A stretch of DNA of 64,000 nucleotides from Symbiodinium sp. CCMP2592. Its lineage: Eukaryota > Sar > Dinophyceae > Suessiales > Symbiodiniaceae. The position numbers were made by a program, and so were the translations under genes. Shown here piece after piece: positions 11,859-24,400 of this stretch. The notes beneath the pieces were generated by a model. It was not told where the DNA came from, made no database searches, and saw only the letters and a list, made by a program, of their open reading frames with translations. The stretch's first letter is position 1. Every line of letters begins with the position of its first letter. The DNA lies in the NCBI GenBank assembly GCA_905221615.1, contig CAJNDT010005833.1:70001-134000 (forward strand), read 5' to 3'.

Positions 11859-11909
11859 TAAGTACTCAGACAATGGGGTTGTACTTCTCCAAACTATGGT
11901 GCTACACTT

Positions 11910-12180
11910 TCAACGGAGCACTTGGACTGTTGAGTTCTTACCACAAGACAGCTCGACCCCTCCCCCCCTCCCGCCAAGCCCTCCTGACATAGGGGCCGTA
12001 CTGAATAGAATAGGGTTCTGCGGTGCACCATAGAGCACTGAAGTATGGCCGATTAAGGGAAGACTGCTGCTACTTGTCGCAGGCTGCACTACAGAGAAGC
12101 CTTGTCTTTGGAGGCTGTTTTGACTCGGCAAGTCTAGCTGTACCTCGTATAAATAACTCCTGCATTCCTTTAACAACATA
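11910..12180 (-). CDS. Possible exon
   Basis: The minus strand reads LDLPSQNSLQRQGFSVVQPA and on without stops for 89 codons, Ser/Gly-rich. Splice ends are not fixed. It could be an upstream exon of the 6.9-11.7 kb gene or chance. Confidence 0.25.
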
Positions 12181-12199
12181 AGTCGCTAAGTCAAAAAGA

Positions 12200-13350
12200 A
12201 CCAAACAAGGCTTGCAGTTCAGCAGGGCTTGAGATGTACGGTGTACAGGTCTAGGATTGTCGGATGAACCTAAACCCTGAAACCTGAACACAAAATTTAA
12301 GGGCTCAACAACAAAACCCAAACCCGAGAAACGACACTCTACACCTAAACCCTAGAGACAAAAAACCGAAACCTGAACCACGAACCCGCAGCTTTAATCC
12401 GAAATTAGAGGTTCAAGCCGGGGTGAACTCTTCTCCAAGCCTGAGAAACGTACCCAAATCTCGCAAAGCTCATGAAGTTTAAACGATTAAACTACGTAGG
12501 GTTTTGTCGGGTCTTAACGCGCTTCTATGGGGCATAGTGGCCTGAAGCATTCAACCAGGGTTTGAGAGCATCTCAGGGAACCCTGTGGCGCTATGGATAA
12601 TACCTTTTGCCGACTATTCAGGTCATAGCGGCTGTATACCCTAAATTTGACAACCCCAGTGGCACGTAAAGCGAGGGATGATCCTGCAAGCCTGTGGCTG
12701 AACCCTTCTGTTGTTCCTCAAGTTGCATATCTTACTACTTATGGCCTTCGGCCCAAGCTAGCTTCCTGTGCTTTACCTGTTTTCTCTGTTTATGGATCCT
12801 ACTTATTCAGTTGGCCGACCCAAAACATGAATTGCCCCGAGTTCAATGTATCTACGCAATATACACGTTGACCTAATAATCATTACAGGGACCCACCTTA
12901 AAGCCGAAGTGCAAAAGACATACGCGCATTAATGTTGAGGGTTGCAGAACAGTATGGGCCCCCTGTGTGGGCACAGCCTATCGCACAACCGAAAGCTACT
13001 TTGTCTGATGTAGCCCTATAAAACCTCATGGATCGGAGAAGGCTCGAAATTCTTAAGTTACAAAACCTCACTTCTGATTCCGCAGAGGGGAGATACCATA
13101 GATACCACCCCCAAAACATTACCCTGAAGCCCTTGAGCCCTAAGCATCAACCCCAGAACCTGTCCGGAATATGAACATGTAGTGGAAAACAACATGCCTT
13201 TCTGACGATGACACCTCAAATTCAATTCCTGCTCTTCGGGTACATGCAAACCCTACGAAATTCCACATAAGCCCCTTCTAAGCCCGTATAGAATGTAAGT
13301 GTGTCGGCCTTTAGTGGGCTTAGGCTTATAGGCCCCAAACCCTAAACCGT
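12200..13350. other. Mostly non-coding; one weak plus-strand reading
   Basis: The stretch holds scattered CCCTAAA-like motifs. A plus-strand open reading at 12,647-12,871 (VARKARDDPASLWLNPSVVP) is protein-like but lacks clear splice ends. Nothing else is recognised. Confidence 0.3.
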
Positions 13351-13364
13351 TATTCCCGCAACGA

Positions 13365-13425
13365 GTCCTCATCTGTCGCGTCTTCGCCCTGCAGAGCACG
13401 ATACTTTCAGTGGTGCATTTCAGAG
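13365..13425 (-). CDS. Possible terminal exon
   Basis: After CTGAAAG the minus strand reads YRALQGEDATDEDSLRE and then a TAA stop. Acidic ends of this kind are typical of C-termini. It may close a small minus-strand gene spanning about 13.4-15.3 kb. Confidence 0.35.
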
Positions 13426-13601
13426 TTAGCAAGAGCTTGCGAAGACCTTGTAAGACCGGTCGACATGATTTTGGTGCAAGAGTTCTATATAGAAACTGCA
13501 GGGCCTAGGCAGTGTGTCATGTATGCTGCTGAGGGGTCGTGCTTCAAAGGTTTAGAGTTGCGGGTCGGGGGTTTTAAGTCTCCGTAAGTGATTTCTAGCA
13601 G

Positions 13602-13930
13602 TCGTCCTCATGAGTGTGATGCTGAGAATAAGAGAGGATCTTCGCATAGAGGGCAATGAGACTGACCCTTCGGCCCTTAGCCGAATACAGAGGCATAGGG
13701 TAGGGTTTTGGGGTACATTGAACGACAGGTACATAGGAGATTGTGAGGAGGTGCTCTTCCTCATTCGTCAAAGCCCAAATTGCTGTAGGCGTTGAAATTG
13801 AAACCTTTGTGCACCTCTCAAGCCCGGGAGGAGCATGTTGCAGATCCTCAGCAAGAAGTACGAGGTCTCACCCAGAGCGTACTACTCGCAGCTTGGCCAC
13901 ATATCGAGGGAATCGTGCGAGTCTGAAAAT
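13602..13930. CDS. Exon-like pair, strand uncertain
   Basis: The plus strand reads IREDLRIEGNETDPSALSRI after TTTCTAGCAG. A second plus reading, QAREEHVADPQQEVRGLTQS, follows CTGTAG|G at about 13,790. They join in phase if the first ends before GTAGGG. The minus strand also gives GRRVSLIALYAKILSYSQ after CTAAG|GG. Either could be right. Confidence 0.35.
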
Positions 13931-15059
13931 CGTGGATGTGCAGATGGAACATATAACGGGTCCAAACATGAAGCTCTGAACCCCAAAACACCAAACCCCT
14001 ACACCCTACGCCTTGCAACCTTGATTTCGAAGCCACGGGCACTTGCACACATGGAGCTTGATGGCAGAACCCTAAACCCTAAACCTTAACCGTACCCAGG
14101 GTCATGGAGCAAGGGAACCTCCAGCCCCTTAGCTGCGCCTCACAGCGCTCGCAGCTCCACTCGCCGATGACGATGGCAACTTGCCGTAAGGCATAACCTG
14201 AGGGCACGACGTGTGTCAGTGTTTGCTTGATTGGTTGGTGGGTGGGCGTGAGAACGAGAACAGGTTTACATAAAGACAAATGCATCATAATACATAATAT
14301 ATATATATATATACACATGTGTATATTCAATTAGGTACATGTATATGAAAACATACACATGCAAGGGTATGTGCCATTGCACTAAGTGAGTAGGAGCGTA
14401 ACACACAAAACTGAACAGATTGTTTGCATGTTCACGCATGTGCTCTGAATCCCAGGTGGGTTTCATATCAACATGTACTTTCTAGTGAAGTTACATATAA
14501 TCCGCTTCGTGCCGTCAGACTTTGATATAAGAAGCAACAGGTCGCGCTGAGTGTATAGGCTCAAAACTGTAGGCCGATGGAATGCTACAGTAAAGAGCCA
14601 GTCTGCTGACATGATGGACAAATTTTGTACGAAGCGCATGGGGCCAGTTCGATGTTGCACTAAGTCTGATTCGGCACAGGAAACAAAAGAGTCTGGGGTT
14701 TAGAGCAAAAGCCACTCATGGCTACTTTAAACCATGTGCGAAAGATGCATGTTGGTTAATATAATAGAATTGAAGGTCGTTTGGGAGACGCTCCAAGTAC
14801 AAATGTGGTTCCATTCCGCTATACACCCATTTCGTAGATGCACGCACGTGATCAACACTTGGGCGGTAATAGGGTTGGGTGGGGGTGCGGAAAGTAAGAG
14901 GAGGTCGGTGTTCGAAACTGCCGAGGTTTGGGATTGATTTTCCAGGCTTTGTAACGGCTTGATGCAAATCTATCAGGGTTTTGTGGATGTAGTGTTATGT
15001 GGTTCTTACTTTGGCCCTAAAGAAGCCTTTTTCAAACCTGTTGAAGCCAAGGCATACAC

Positions 15060-15235
15060 CGCATACACTACCCATATACATATTTGATACATGGACCGCG
15101 TGAGCAAAGAACGGTGTCGGAAACACAGCAAATTTGCGGCTGCGGGGGCCTCAAGTCTTAAACGAAACGACGATTCACTGTAGTCAGCTGACTTCAGATC
15201 GCCGACACTTTGGAATTGCAATCCAGAACAAGATA
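15060..15235 (-). CDS. Possible exon
   Basis: The minus strand reads LQFQSVGDLKSADYSESSFR and then RLEAPAAANLLCFRHRSLLT. It lies upstream of the possible terminal exon at 13.4 kb. Ends are not fixed. Confidence 0.35.
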
Positions 15236-15576
15236 CGACCTCGAGAACATCAAACCCAAACAAACCCTGCCTATACCCTCTGTCTATGTTCAGCCATGTT
15301 TTACCTGGTGCCAATGTTTAAGGCAGGGTCCTACTGATAAGAATGACAAATCAAGCACATTGCAGGGTAGGTTCACCAACCTCATTTCAAAAGTAGCGGT
15401 AAATGCAAAACCTAAAGGCTATCCCGTGATCACAAAGGAAGTGGCCTGCCACAGCAGCGCAAACAACCTGAGAAATCTCGCTGGACGGAGATTTGGTCAG
15501 GTTGCAACGTTACACCTTCAGCTGAACCCTCAGAAAGCTTTCAAACACCCTCAACCTGCGGTGGTTCAGGCATATA

Positions 15577-15932
15577 TCATATAGTGCTTATCATGCCTCG
15601 AACGATCAAGTCAGCAAGGAAATCCCGAGCAAGGCAGCTTTGGCGTTGGTGTAACAAATCGATGAGGTGGGCCTTTGCTCCTAGGCCCATGTGCATGTAC
15701 CTAGAGAAGTATGCTTGCACTTTGTCCCTCAAGCACTTCTATAGGCACCCGTTTAAGGCCAAATAAATCACGTAGGTACACCGGACCTTGGCCTTTTTGC
15801 TGCGTTTCAAAGCCACAGGATCCGAATACACTAGCGCATGTCTTCGCGTGCCGGCATCCGTGAGCATGGTCAGGAACAGCCGTTGAGCCAGGAATTCGAG
15901 AGCAGATTTGCCCAGGTGGATGCAGGTGCTTC
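15577..15932 (-). CDS. Terminal two exons of the 15.6-26.6 kb series
   Basis: Exon 15932-15787 reads TCIHLGKSALEFLAQRLFLT and MLTDAGTRRHALVYSDPV. A 48-nt GTCCGG...CTATAG intron, which carries an in-frame TAG, separates it from 15738-15577, reading CLRDKVQAYFSRYMHMGLGA and LIDLLHQRQSCLARDFLADL, then TGA. The amphipathic, Leu-rich pattern suggests a helical protein. No family is recognised. Confidence 0.6.
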
Positions 15933-18900
15933 CTAGTGACTAGTGACAACCAGGGTGGTGTCAGCACTGTGCTGCGCAAGAACTGAATCTTCAGCAGCAT
16001 CCACCAGCTTCAGCAGTTTCAATGCTTCATCCTTGCCAGAAACATAGATGCTGCTGGCCGATCTCTTGACCAAGCTCACAACATTTCCATCGGTGCTGCA
16101 CTCTGAAGCTTCTCATATTGGGCAAGCATGCTGCGCAAGCCAACATGTTCGTCAGAACTCACATGTACAGATACGGGATGTTCTGCTTCCAAAAGAAAAC
16201 ATGCGCAACTTCTTTCACAAATATCCCTCGGCCACATCCCGCGGCTAACTTAAAATCTTGATACCTAAGCCCGCTAACAAGCTTCTAAATCCCTGCACTC
16301 CTTAACTTAAACGCCAAACCCCCAGCCCTGATCCGAATCACGGCCCCGACATTCTGGCTCCTATCGTAGGCACTACTAGTATGCTTTGGGAAGTATCCCC
16401 CTAATATAGGAGTTTCTGAAAGCCGGGGACCCTAACATAGTATGCTAAATAGTAGGATCCTGATTATAAGGACCCCAAACAAGGTACCCCTAACTTTTTG
16501 GGAATGCCTTATAGGATTCTATATATGAACCCCAGAAAGGAACTACTTCGGGGCCTATGGGTAGGTACTTAGGACACTTTGGGGGTCTGAGCAGCCACTC
16601 CAGCAGGGCCCAGCGTGAGGCCGGCAAAGGCACCTAAGAGTTTCGCGGGTATACCGTTCATAATCTACCGTTTTAGGGGTTAGGATTTAGCGCTACTACC
16701 GTTTTAGGGGTTAGGATTTAAGGCTACTACCGTTTTAGGGGTTAGGATTTAGGGCTACTACCGTTTCAGGGGTTAGGATTTAGGGCTACTACCGTTCTAG
16801 GGGTTAGGATTTAGGGCTAGTACCGTTTTAGGGGTTAGGATCTAAGGTCAAATAACCTTTGGGGTTTATAGGGACAAATAGCCCACCTTTTGGGATTTAG
16901 GGCCAATGCTCCCAAAGTCGTTAGGGGAGCACTGCCGGCTCTGTCCCTATGTTCGTTTGGGTCCGGCAGGTCCCAGCTGCCTTTGAGCACTTCAAGGCAT
17001 CTTTACACAGGCTCTGAGACGGCGAGTCCGGACAGCAGGGGCGCGATGGTCGGCAGACTTTGAATGTCAACGTAAATTCCTGACCCCAACTAACTCCAAG
17101 ACGTAGGAAACACTCTGCGAAACTCCTGTAGTGCAACGAGCTTAGGATCAAACCTTAACTCATGGAAATGAAACGAAGCAGCTGCTCATGGACACACCGA
17201 AGACATGGACAAAAGCTTGCACGACTTCTCTACAGAATCCTAAACACAGTGACAAGGCGCCGAAGGCTGCGCCGAAAACGGCCCGACTCTCCCGAATAGT
17301 CACTGTGGCATCATTGCCTTCAGGGCTTTAGAGGTTCGGAGGTTTGTGGATTCGAGGTTCAGTCACTTGAAGCCTTAGGGTTGTCAAATCAGGGCTTCTT
17401 GTTGTAGCCACGAGTGGGCTCTGAGGCGGCGTCTAGACTCTCGACAGGGTTTACTTCTGGGCTTGAGTTTGGTATGCAAGGTTATGAGAGCCTTGATTGG
17501 GGCTGAGTGCTTCTATCCCTGGCGGCCTTGTTTCTCGGCCCAGTTGCTTAGTCCTATCGCCCTTTCATTTGAGTGGTCAGGATCTGCAAAACCCCAAAGC
17601 CTCTATACCCAATCTCCCGAAAGCCTCAAGCCCAAATTCCCTAAGCCCCGCACGAAAAAAGCCAAAGCCTCGCAATCCCACAAGCCGCTTCTTATATACA
17701 GAGCTCTCTATACAACCCTAAAGCCCTTAAACCCTCCAACCTAAATGGCCCGAAACCCTCATGTTAGAGTCACACGTCACTCACTATCATCCATTGCAGC
17801 CCAAAGGAGCACTATCTTTTCGGGCTTCATGGAACAGTAGTCAGCAGTCTCGGCATCCTGCTAGAAACCCTTCTTAAAAACAAAACCCTCGAGAGGATCC
17901 CAGCAAAGGTGTCCTTAAAGGAACCCGCAAGGGAACCCTTAAGGGAACGCTCAAAAAGGATACCTCCAAAGGAAGCCTTAAAGGAAGCCTCAAAGGAGTT
18001 GTTTAAGGAACCCTGAAAGGAATCCTTCAGAGGACTCCTTCATGAAAGCCGCAAAGGAATCCTTATAAAGGAACCCTCAAAGGAACCCTTAAAGGATCCC
18101 TTCAAAAGGATCCCTTCAAAGGAATCCTCAAAGGAACCCTCAAAGGATGCCTTCAAAGGAACCCTGAAAGGAAGCCGCAAAGGAATCCTAAAAGGAATCC
18201 TTAAAGGAACCCTCAAAGGAACCCTGAAAGGAAGCCGCGAAGGAATCCTTAGGGGAACCCGCTCGTCTCGAAGAGCCTTGGGCCAGGATCGATCCGTAGG
18301 CTTTCGCGCGAAAGCGCACCTCGCCCTGCCGGAACATCGGCTTAGGGTTTGAGGTTTTTAGCGTTTAGGGCTTTAGGGTTTAGGGCTTTAGGGTTTTAGG
18401 GTTTAGGGTTTTAGGGCTTAATAATTAGGGTTTTGGGAGTTTAGGGTTCAGGGCTTAGGGTTTAGGGTGTTAGGTTTTGTTTTTTAGGGTTTAGGGGCTT
18501 TGGAGTTTAGGGTTAGGGTTCAGGGCTTATGGTTTACTCCACGAGGAGCATTCGAGTTTAAGTTTAGAGCTTAGGGTCCTTCTGTTTCCGAGCGTTGAGG
18601 GCGTCTTGATGGCGTGTCATGAAGGATGGCGACAGGAACGGCCGTTTGCAAGGCTCCTTTCTGTCACATGAACTTTCCAGAAGTTTGAATTTGCAATATT
18701 TCGAATGGGTGGACTTAGGTTGTAGGTTTGCAAACTTCACATTCTCAGGCTTTTGGGTTCAGGGTCGCGGAATTCCCTGAAGAGTTAAGCGTGAGCAGTC
18801 GTCCGGCGGACGAGGTCTTGGGCCAACCCCAAACCCTGAACTCTACCCATAGCCCCCAAAGTAGTTCCTTTTCGGGGTTCATATATAGAATCCTACAAGG

Positions 18901-21369
18901 GAGTCCCAAAAAGGAACTACTTTGGGGCCTGTGGGTAAACCCTCAAGCCCAAATGACAAATTCGGAACTCTAAGTCTTTAACCCTAAACCTGGATGTCCA
19001 AGTAGGTTTTAACAGCCTCCGGAGCTTACAAGCAAGGCTTGCAGTCAAGAACAGTATAGTACGGAATACAGGACAGTAGTCCATAAACTAGCCCGAATAC
19101 AAGAACTTACAGTAAGCCTTCTGTTGCATTAAGGCTCAGACTGGCGTGGACTCTTGAAATTTGAACTCAACCCTAGACCCACAAGCCCCTGAACCCTACA
19201 CCCAAACCCTAAAGCCCTGAACTCCCAAGCCCTAAACCCCTAAACCCCTAAAACCCAAAACCCTAAAACAACCACCAAACCCCAAACCCCTAAAAGCATA
19301 AACCCCCAAACCCTAAACCCCCCAAACCTAAACCCTGAACTCCTAAGCCCCTAAACCCCCAAACCCTAAAGCAACCACCAAACCCCAAACCCCTATATAC
19401 TAAACCCTAAACCCCCAAACCCCCAAAAACTCTAAACTCCTAAACTGGGTTGTAGTTTTGGGGCTCTGAAAAGTATTTATGAATAGGTACCTCTATAGGA
19501 ACCATAAGGGAAATTCAAAAGTTTCCCAAATTGCCACCCAGTAAACTCCGAAGCTCCTAAACCCCCGAACCCCCCCCCGCAATGTGCCTTTGGCAGCCAG
19601 AGATCGCCTCGCCGGAAGCCGGAAGTCGTAAGGAAGAAGCGGACGAGCCGAGGATCCTCGCGCTGATGCGTGGGGGGGTTGAAGGGTTCAGGGGTTGAGG
19701 GGTTTAGGGGTTTGGGGTTTAGGAGTTTAGGGTTTAGGGTTTAGGGTTTAGGGTTTTAGGGTTAGGGGTTTAGGGGTTTGGGGGTTTAGGGTTCAGGGGT
19801 ATATAGTTTTTAAAGTTAAAACTTTGGTTTAGAGTAGGCCCTTTTAGGATTGTAAGGGGAAAACGGAAAGGTGCAGAGCGCAGGGCAACAACAAGGTCTA
19901 GGGAATAGGGCTTAGGGATTTGGCGGGGTGCCTAAGCGCAGATTCAGATGTGAATATACGTGCAGAACAATTTGGCTTTGAATTCAGAGGACTTTGTAAG
20001 CAAGGTCTTTAGGTGCTGCTGATTTACAGAGTTATATCACGTACACAAACACACACACACACACACACCTATCTATATATATTTTTTTTATTTATTTATT
20101 TGTTTATTTATTTATTTATTTATGGGTGGTAAAAATAATTTCCCTTTCGGGGTCCCGATTGTAATACGGCACCTAATATTTAGGGTAGCCAAAAAGGGGC
20201 CATAATTTTGACAACTACCCATATAAATATATTGATGAACCATGGTTAGGAAGTCCTGTGATCATGTCAGCACTGCTAATGGAGAAAGTCCTGAATTACC
20301 CAGAATGAGGATCTAGGAGACAGTTCGCATTGGGCAGTCAAGACGTCAGTAGCCGATGCGATGGTCCACCACGCAGTATGCAAACGCTACATAAGCCCAA
20401 AGCCCTATGACGACAAACTCCGAAACATAATGCGATACTAGGGGGGATGCCGAACTTGACCCGACAACCGCTGAAGCTTAGTCTTGCATGTATGATTGGC
20501 TTGTATGTTTTTGGACACACGGACAACATGCTCTTCGAACTCCGAGAACTCTTCGTCAGGCGGTGCTTTTAGCTATCCAGGACTGAAAACTGCAATCAGT
20601 CCCAAAACTGACGGCCAAGCGTTTACGAGGCTACACGTAGATCCCCAACAAATCTTGGCCGCCCGCGGGCCATCATGACGGAATTAGGGCATGACCGTCT
20701 GAGGTCAGGATCGGACGGCATATCCACATAGTATATACTTTGAACGTAGCCCCCTTTGATGCCAGAATATATGCCATGTAGGCAGCTGGGAGCTATGGTC
20801 CCATGTAGGGCAAAAGCTCGCTAAGACAGTTTAAGCCGTTCGGTGATGTTCGGGGTGGAATACAGAATAGTTTACGGCCATTCAACATGGGCACAGCGGA
20901 ACCCTGCGCTAGGGAAACAGTCAAGAAAGTCCTCGGCCGCGAACGCCCACTCCCCTGATCGAAAGCATACCGCTCCGATTTGGGAGGCATCATAGACAAC
21001 CCTAAACAAGGTAGGTCTTTTCGGCTACAGTTTGGGGTCGATGAGAATTTGGGGTGTCAAGGCTCAGCATTATGGGAAGAGTTTAGAGTTCAGTCCAAGT
21101 GATGTCCATTGTAAACAAGAAGCTTGGCACCATCGAAAGACCACCCTTGGCTTCATTCAGTTCTTGGATGTCCTCGAAGGTTTGCAGAGTGGAGCGTGCT
21201 ATCGGAACCAGCTTCCCTCTGCGCAACTCAAAGCTGAACGCGAAGCAAGCCTTAAGGACAAAATCCCCAGAGGGTTCTTATACACTACCATTACGGAATT
21301 AGACCCCAAAAAACCATCCTAACAATGGGTTTGGGGACCTAGTTCCATAGTAGTAGTGTACACACACAC

Positions 21370-21403
<34 letters not shown>

Positions 21404-24400
21404 GTGTGGAACCTCCTGGATCACGGAGGGGAGGGGGGTTAGTGATTCTTCGGGGTCTACATTGGCATTGCAGCACAAGGTCTCCTCTTGTATACGATTG
21501 TTAGCTGGCAGTCATGGTCCGGTCAACACACCAAACTGGCCATGTAGCTGTTCAGATCGTGCGACCAAGGCAGTGTATGCTTTACTGCCTACTATACTTG
21601 TTGCATTGATGTGGGAGAAGTTAGTCTTTGTACAATACTACAGGGCTCCAAAAAATCGATGGAACGTATGTGCTATTCATGTCGCACGGTGTCTCAAGTA
21701 AGGTCTCCATCCTAAGCCGGGTCCACCAAAAACCCCCAATCCTGCAGCCAAACCCTGCTTTGAGGGCTATGCGGAGATTTGATAGACTTACGAACCTCAG
21801 CCCTTAAACGACACACTCGGAACACGGCGGAGCTCGATAAATTACCAACCCTTTACAACCCTTGCAAATCCTGTAATGCCCTGTGAAATCGTCAGAAATC
21901 ATATAGAAGTCCTTGTAGTCCCTATGCAAGAAGTTGCTTAGCACTAGCCAGTTTCGAGGGTCCTGCCGAAATCAAAGGGCAGTTTCTGAGTTCTCAATCG
22001 AGCGCCAGGCACCTAAGGCCCTAGGGTTTAGGGGCTGTGGGTTTAAAGCGAGATCGTTATCCAGATCCTTCAAGCAAGAGCCCCTGCAAAGCAATTATAA
22101 ACCCCTAAGCACCAAACCCTAAACTCTAAACCCCTAAACCCCAGAAACCGTCAAGGACATCGACTGTCGCCTGCCGTAATGCTCGGCTTGAGCGGCTTCT
22201 CCGGCCTTGGGATTCTTACGGCTGTGAAGTTTCAAAAGCACTATGAGAACATTTAGGGTTGTGTTAAATGAAAGATGTCATGGGGCTTGAGATGGTTTTG
22301 CTACGTAGTGCTTTGTTTCAGGATTCAGGGCTTAAGGTTCAGGGTTTGCATAAGGCGGTCCAAAAACTCAAGGGCAGGCTGCTCACCCGAAGCCAAGAAA
22401 TCATCTCCATGGCAACATACCATGAGATCGTGCATTGGATGATAGAAGAGCCCCGGCACGGACTCTATCTCCAGAAATCCACATTTCTTCTAATTCTTGA
22501 GGATCTTTGCAGCCCATTAGCTTGGACGCTTCTCGCGTCCCGTTCATCGCCTTGTTTAGGAACCACAAGTGAGTCTGGTCCAAGTCCTTTGGTGGAACCA
22601 CGGCGATCTCCCCAGTTGCGTCTGTGTGGAAAAATGCCACTGACACGTCGTATCTAGCGACAAGCTTCTTGTTCTCACGCGCTCCTGGGGCTTTCGTAGC
22701 CGCGGGAGACAGGACCATCCGGTGGGCCTTCGAGGGTGGCGTCCCGGAGGCCACGTCGTCTCTGTGGCTCAGGTTGACTTCCTGAGCCACGCACCGGCTC
22801 TTGAAAGTCCAGTGTCTAGGGGTCGAGGGTTCGGGACATATCTTATAGTTGCCCAAGTGGCCAACCCGGCTAAGCCCTAAAGCGATTTTTTTCTGCCCAA
22901 GAGTCTTCTGCCAAATCCTCCTGAAACCCTGATAAGAGCCGATAAGTTCCCCGACTTCCCCCAAAGAACCAGCCCGTTTCACCAAAACAAACAAAACCCT
23001 TCAAAACCCAAAGCCTTATAAACCCAAACCCCTACCTCGGGGGTCCATGTACCCAACTAGTATATACTTTGGGGCCAAAGTTTGTACTATTTCGGCATGG
23101 ACCCCTTGAAGGAACCCTATAACTCCCTTTGGAGGAGCCAAATAACTCCCTTCCCCGGCAGGTTTGGCTGTGAGGATTACCGATACTTTCCTTTGGGTTC
23201 CTCATTATCATTTTTCTGTAATGTGCCTTCAAACCCGGCTCCTTATTATTGTTATTATTATGTAGTATGCCCCAGAACCCTTTTCTATTTATTAAGGCAA
23301 ATATCGTAGACTTCCCACAGCTTCGTGGTTCGAGAAACACCGCCGAGCCGCCCCTGCGGATACAGCGAAGCCAGCAGTGAGAAGGACTTGATGAAGCCCG
23401 GCACCTTGCCGGTCGGAGGGGACGCTTAGGGCTTATGGTTTAGGGTATTTTAGGGTTTAGGGCTTTAGGGTTTTAGGGTTTCGGGGAGTTCAGGGGTTTA
23501 GGAGTTTCGGGTTTAGGGCTTGGGGTTTAGGATTTTAGGGTTTAGGGCTTGGGGGCTTTAGGGTTCCTTTCATGATGTTACAGGGTTTGGCGAAGTTTTG
23601 GGTTTAGAAGATGGAAATGGGGGTCAGGGGTAGGGCTTTTGTAGTAGTAGGCTTCAGAGTTTAAAGTTTCGACTCATGTATAAGGAACAGCTCTGCAATA
23701 GGAGGACTGTGGAGCTTTTAGAATTGAAGAGGGGGGTTAATTTTCCATGACCAAACCCGAAATACAGGATAATGGGGATTTAAAGATTTCAAATTTTGTT
23801 CACAATCTTCGCGTTTACTTCGAGCCTCCTGTCCTGCCCCATTTCAACGGAGCACAAGGTGTTCGGTTCGAATCGAAACCGCGTGTTGTGCTCTCGACCG
23901 AGTACACAACGGTTTCGGCTTCTGGGATCTAGAGCTGTACCTGCAGTACGGCTACCGGGGCTCCGTAGCTTTCTTCAGTCTTTCCGGTTTAGGGTTGAGG
24001 GGAGGCGTCCTGCCTACATAGTAACCCAAGGCATAGCACTTTTTCCGTTCGGTGAAGGGCTTCCTGCCGACCCGCAGAAACCTCCCAAGCCCAACGACGG
24101 AAACAGCAGAGACCCTCAACACAATCTACGTTTGTAGGCAAGCTCTTTTCATCCTAGAAGCACGACAACACCACCAACACTCGCAACCCTTGCATCAACA
24201 ACCCTTAAGCAAAGCCTCATAAGAACCTTTATGGGCAGCGCATGTAGAACCCTTAGAGGAACCATTAAAAACCCTTGCCGTGAAGGGACCGTAACAGGAA
24301 TCCTAGAGGAACCCTTAAGGGAAACCTTGGACGAACCCTGAAAGGAGATGTCATAGGAGCATTTCAAGGAACCCTCATAGGACACTTTGATGTAGGAACC

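Noticed and set aside
16666-16850. Possible CRISPR array
   Set aside because: Units are contiguous 31-bp repeats with no spacers, and the DNA is eukaryotic in character.
23032-23340. Paired open frames on both strands
   Set aside because: They consist largely of AAGGAACCC-type and TTATTATTA repeats.
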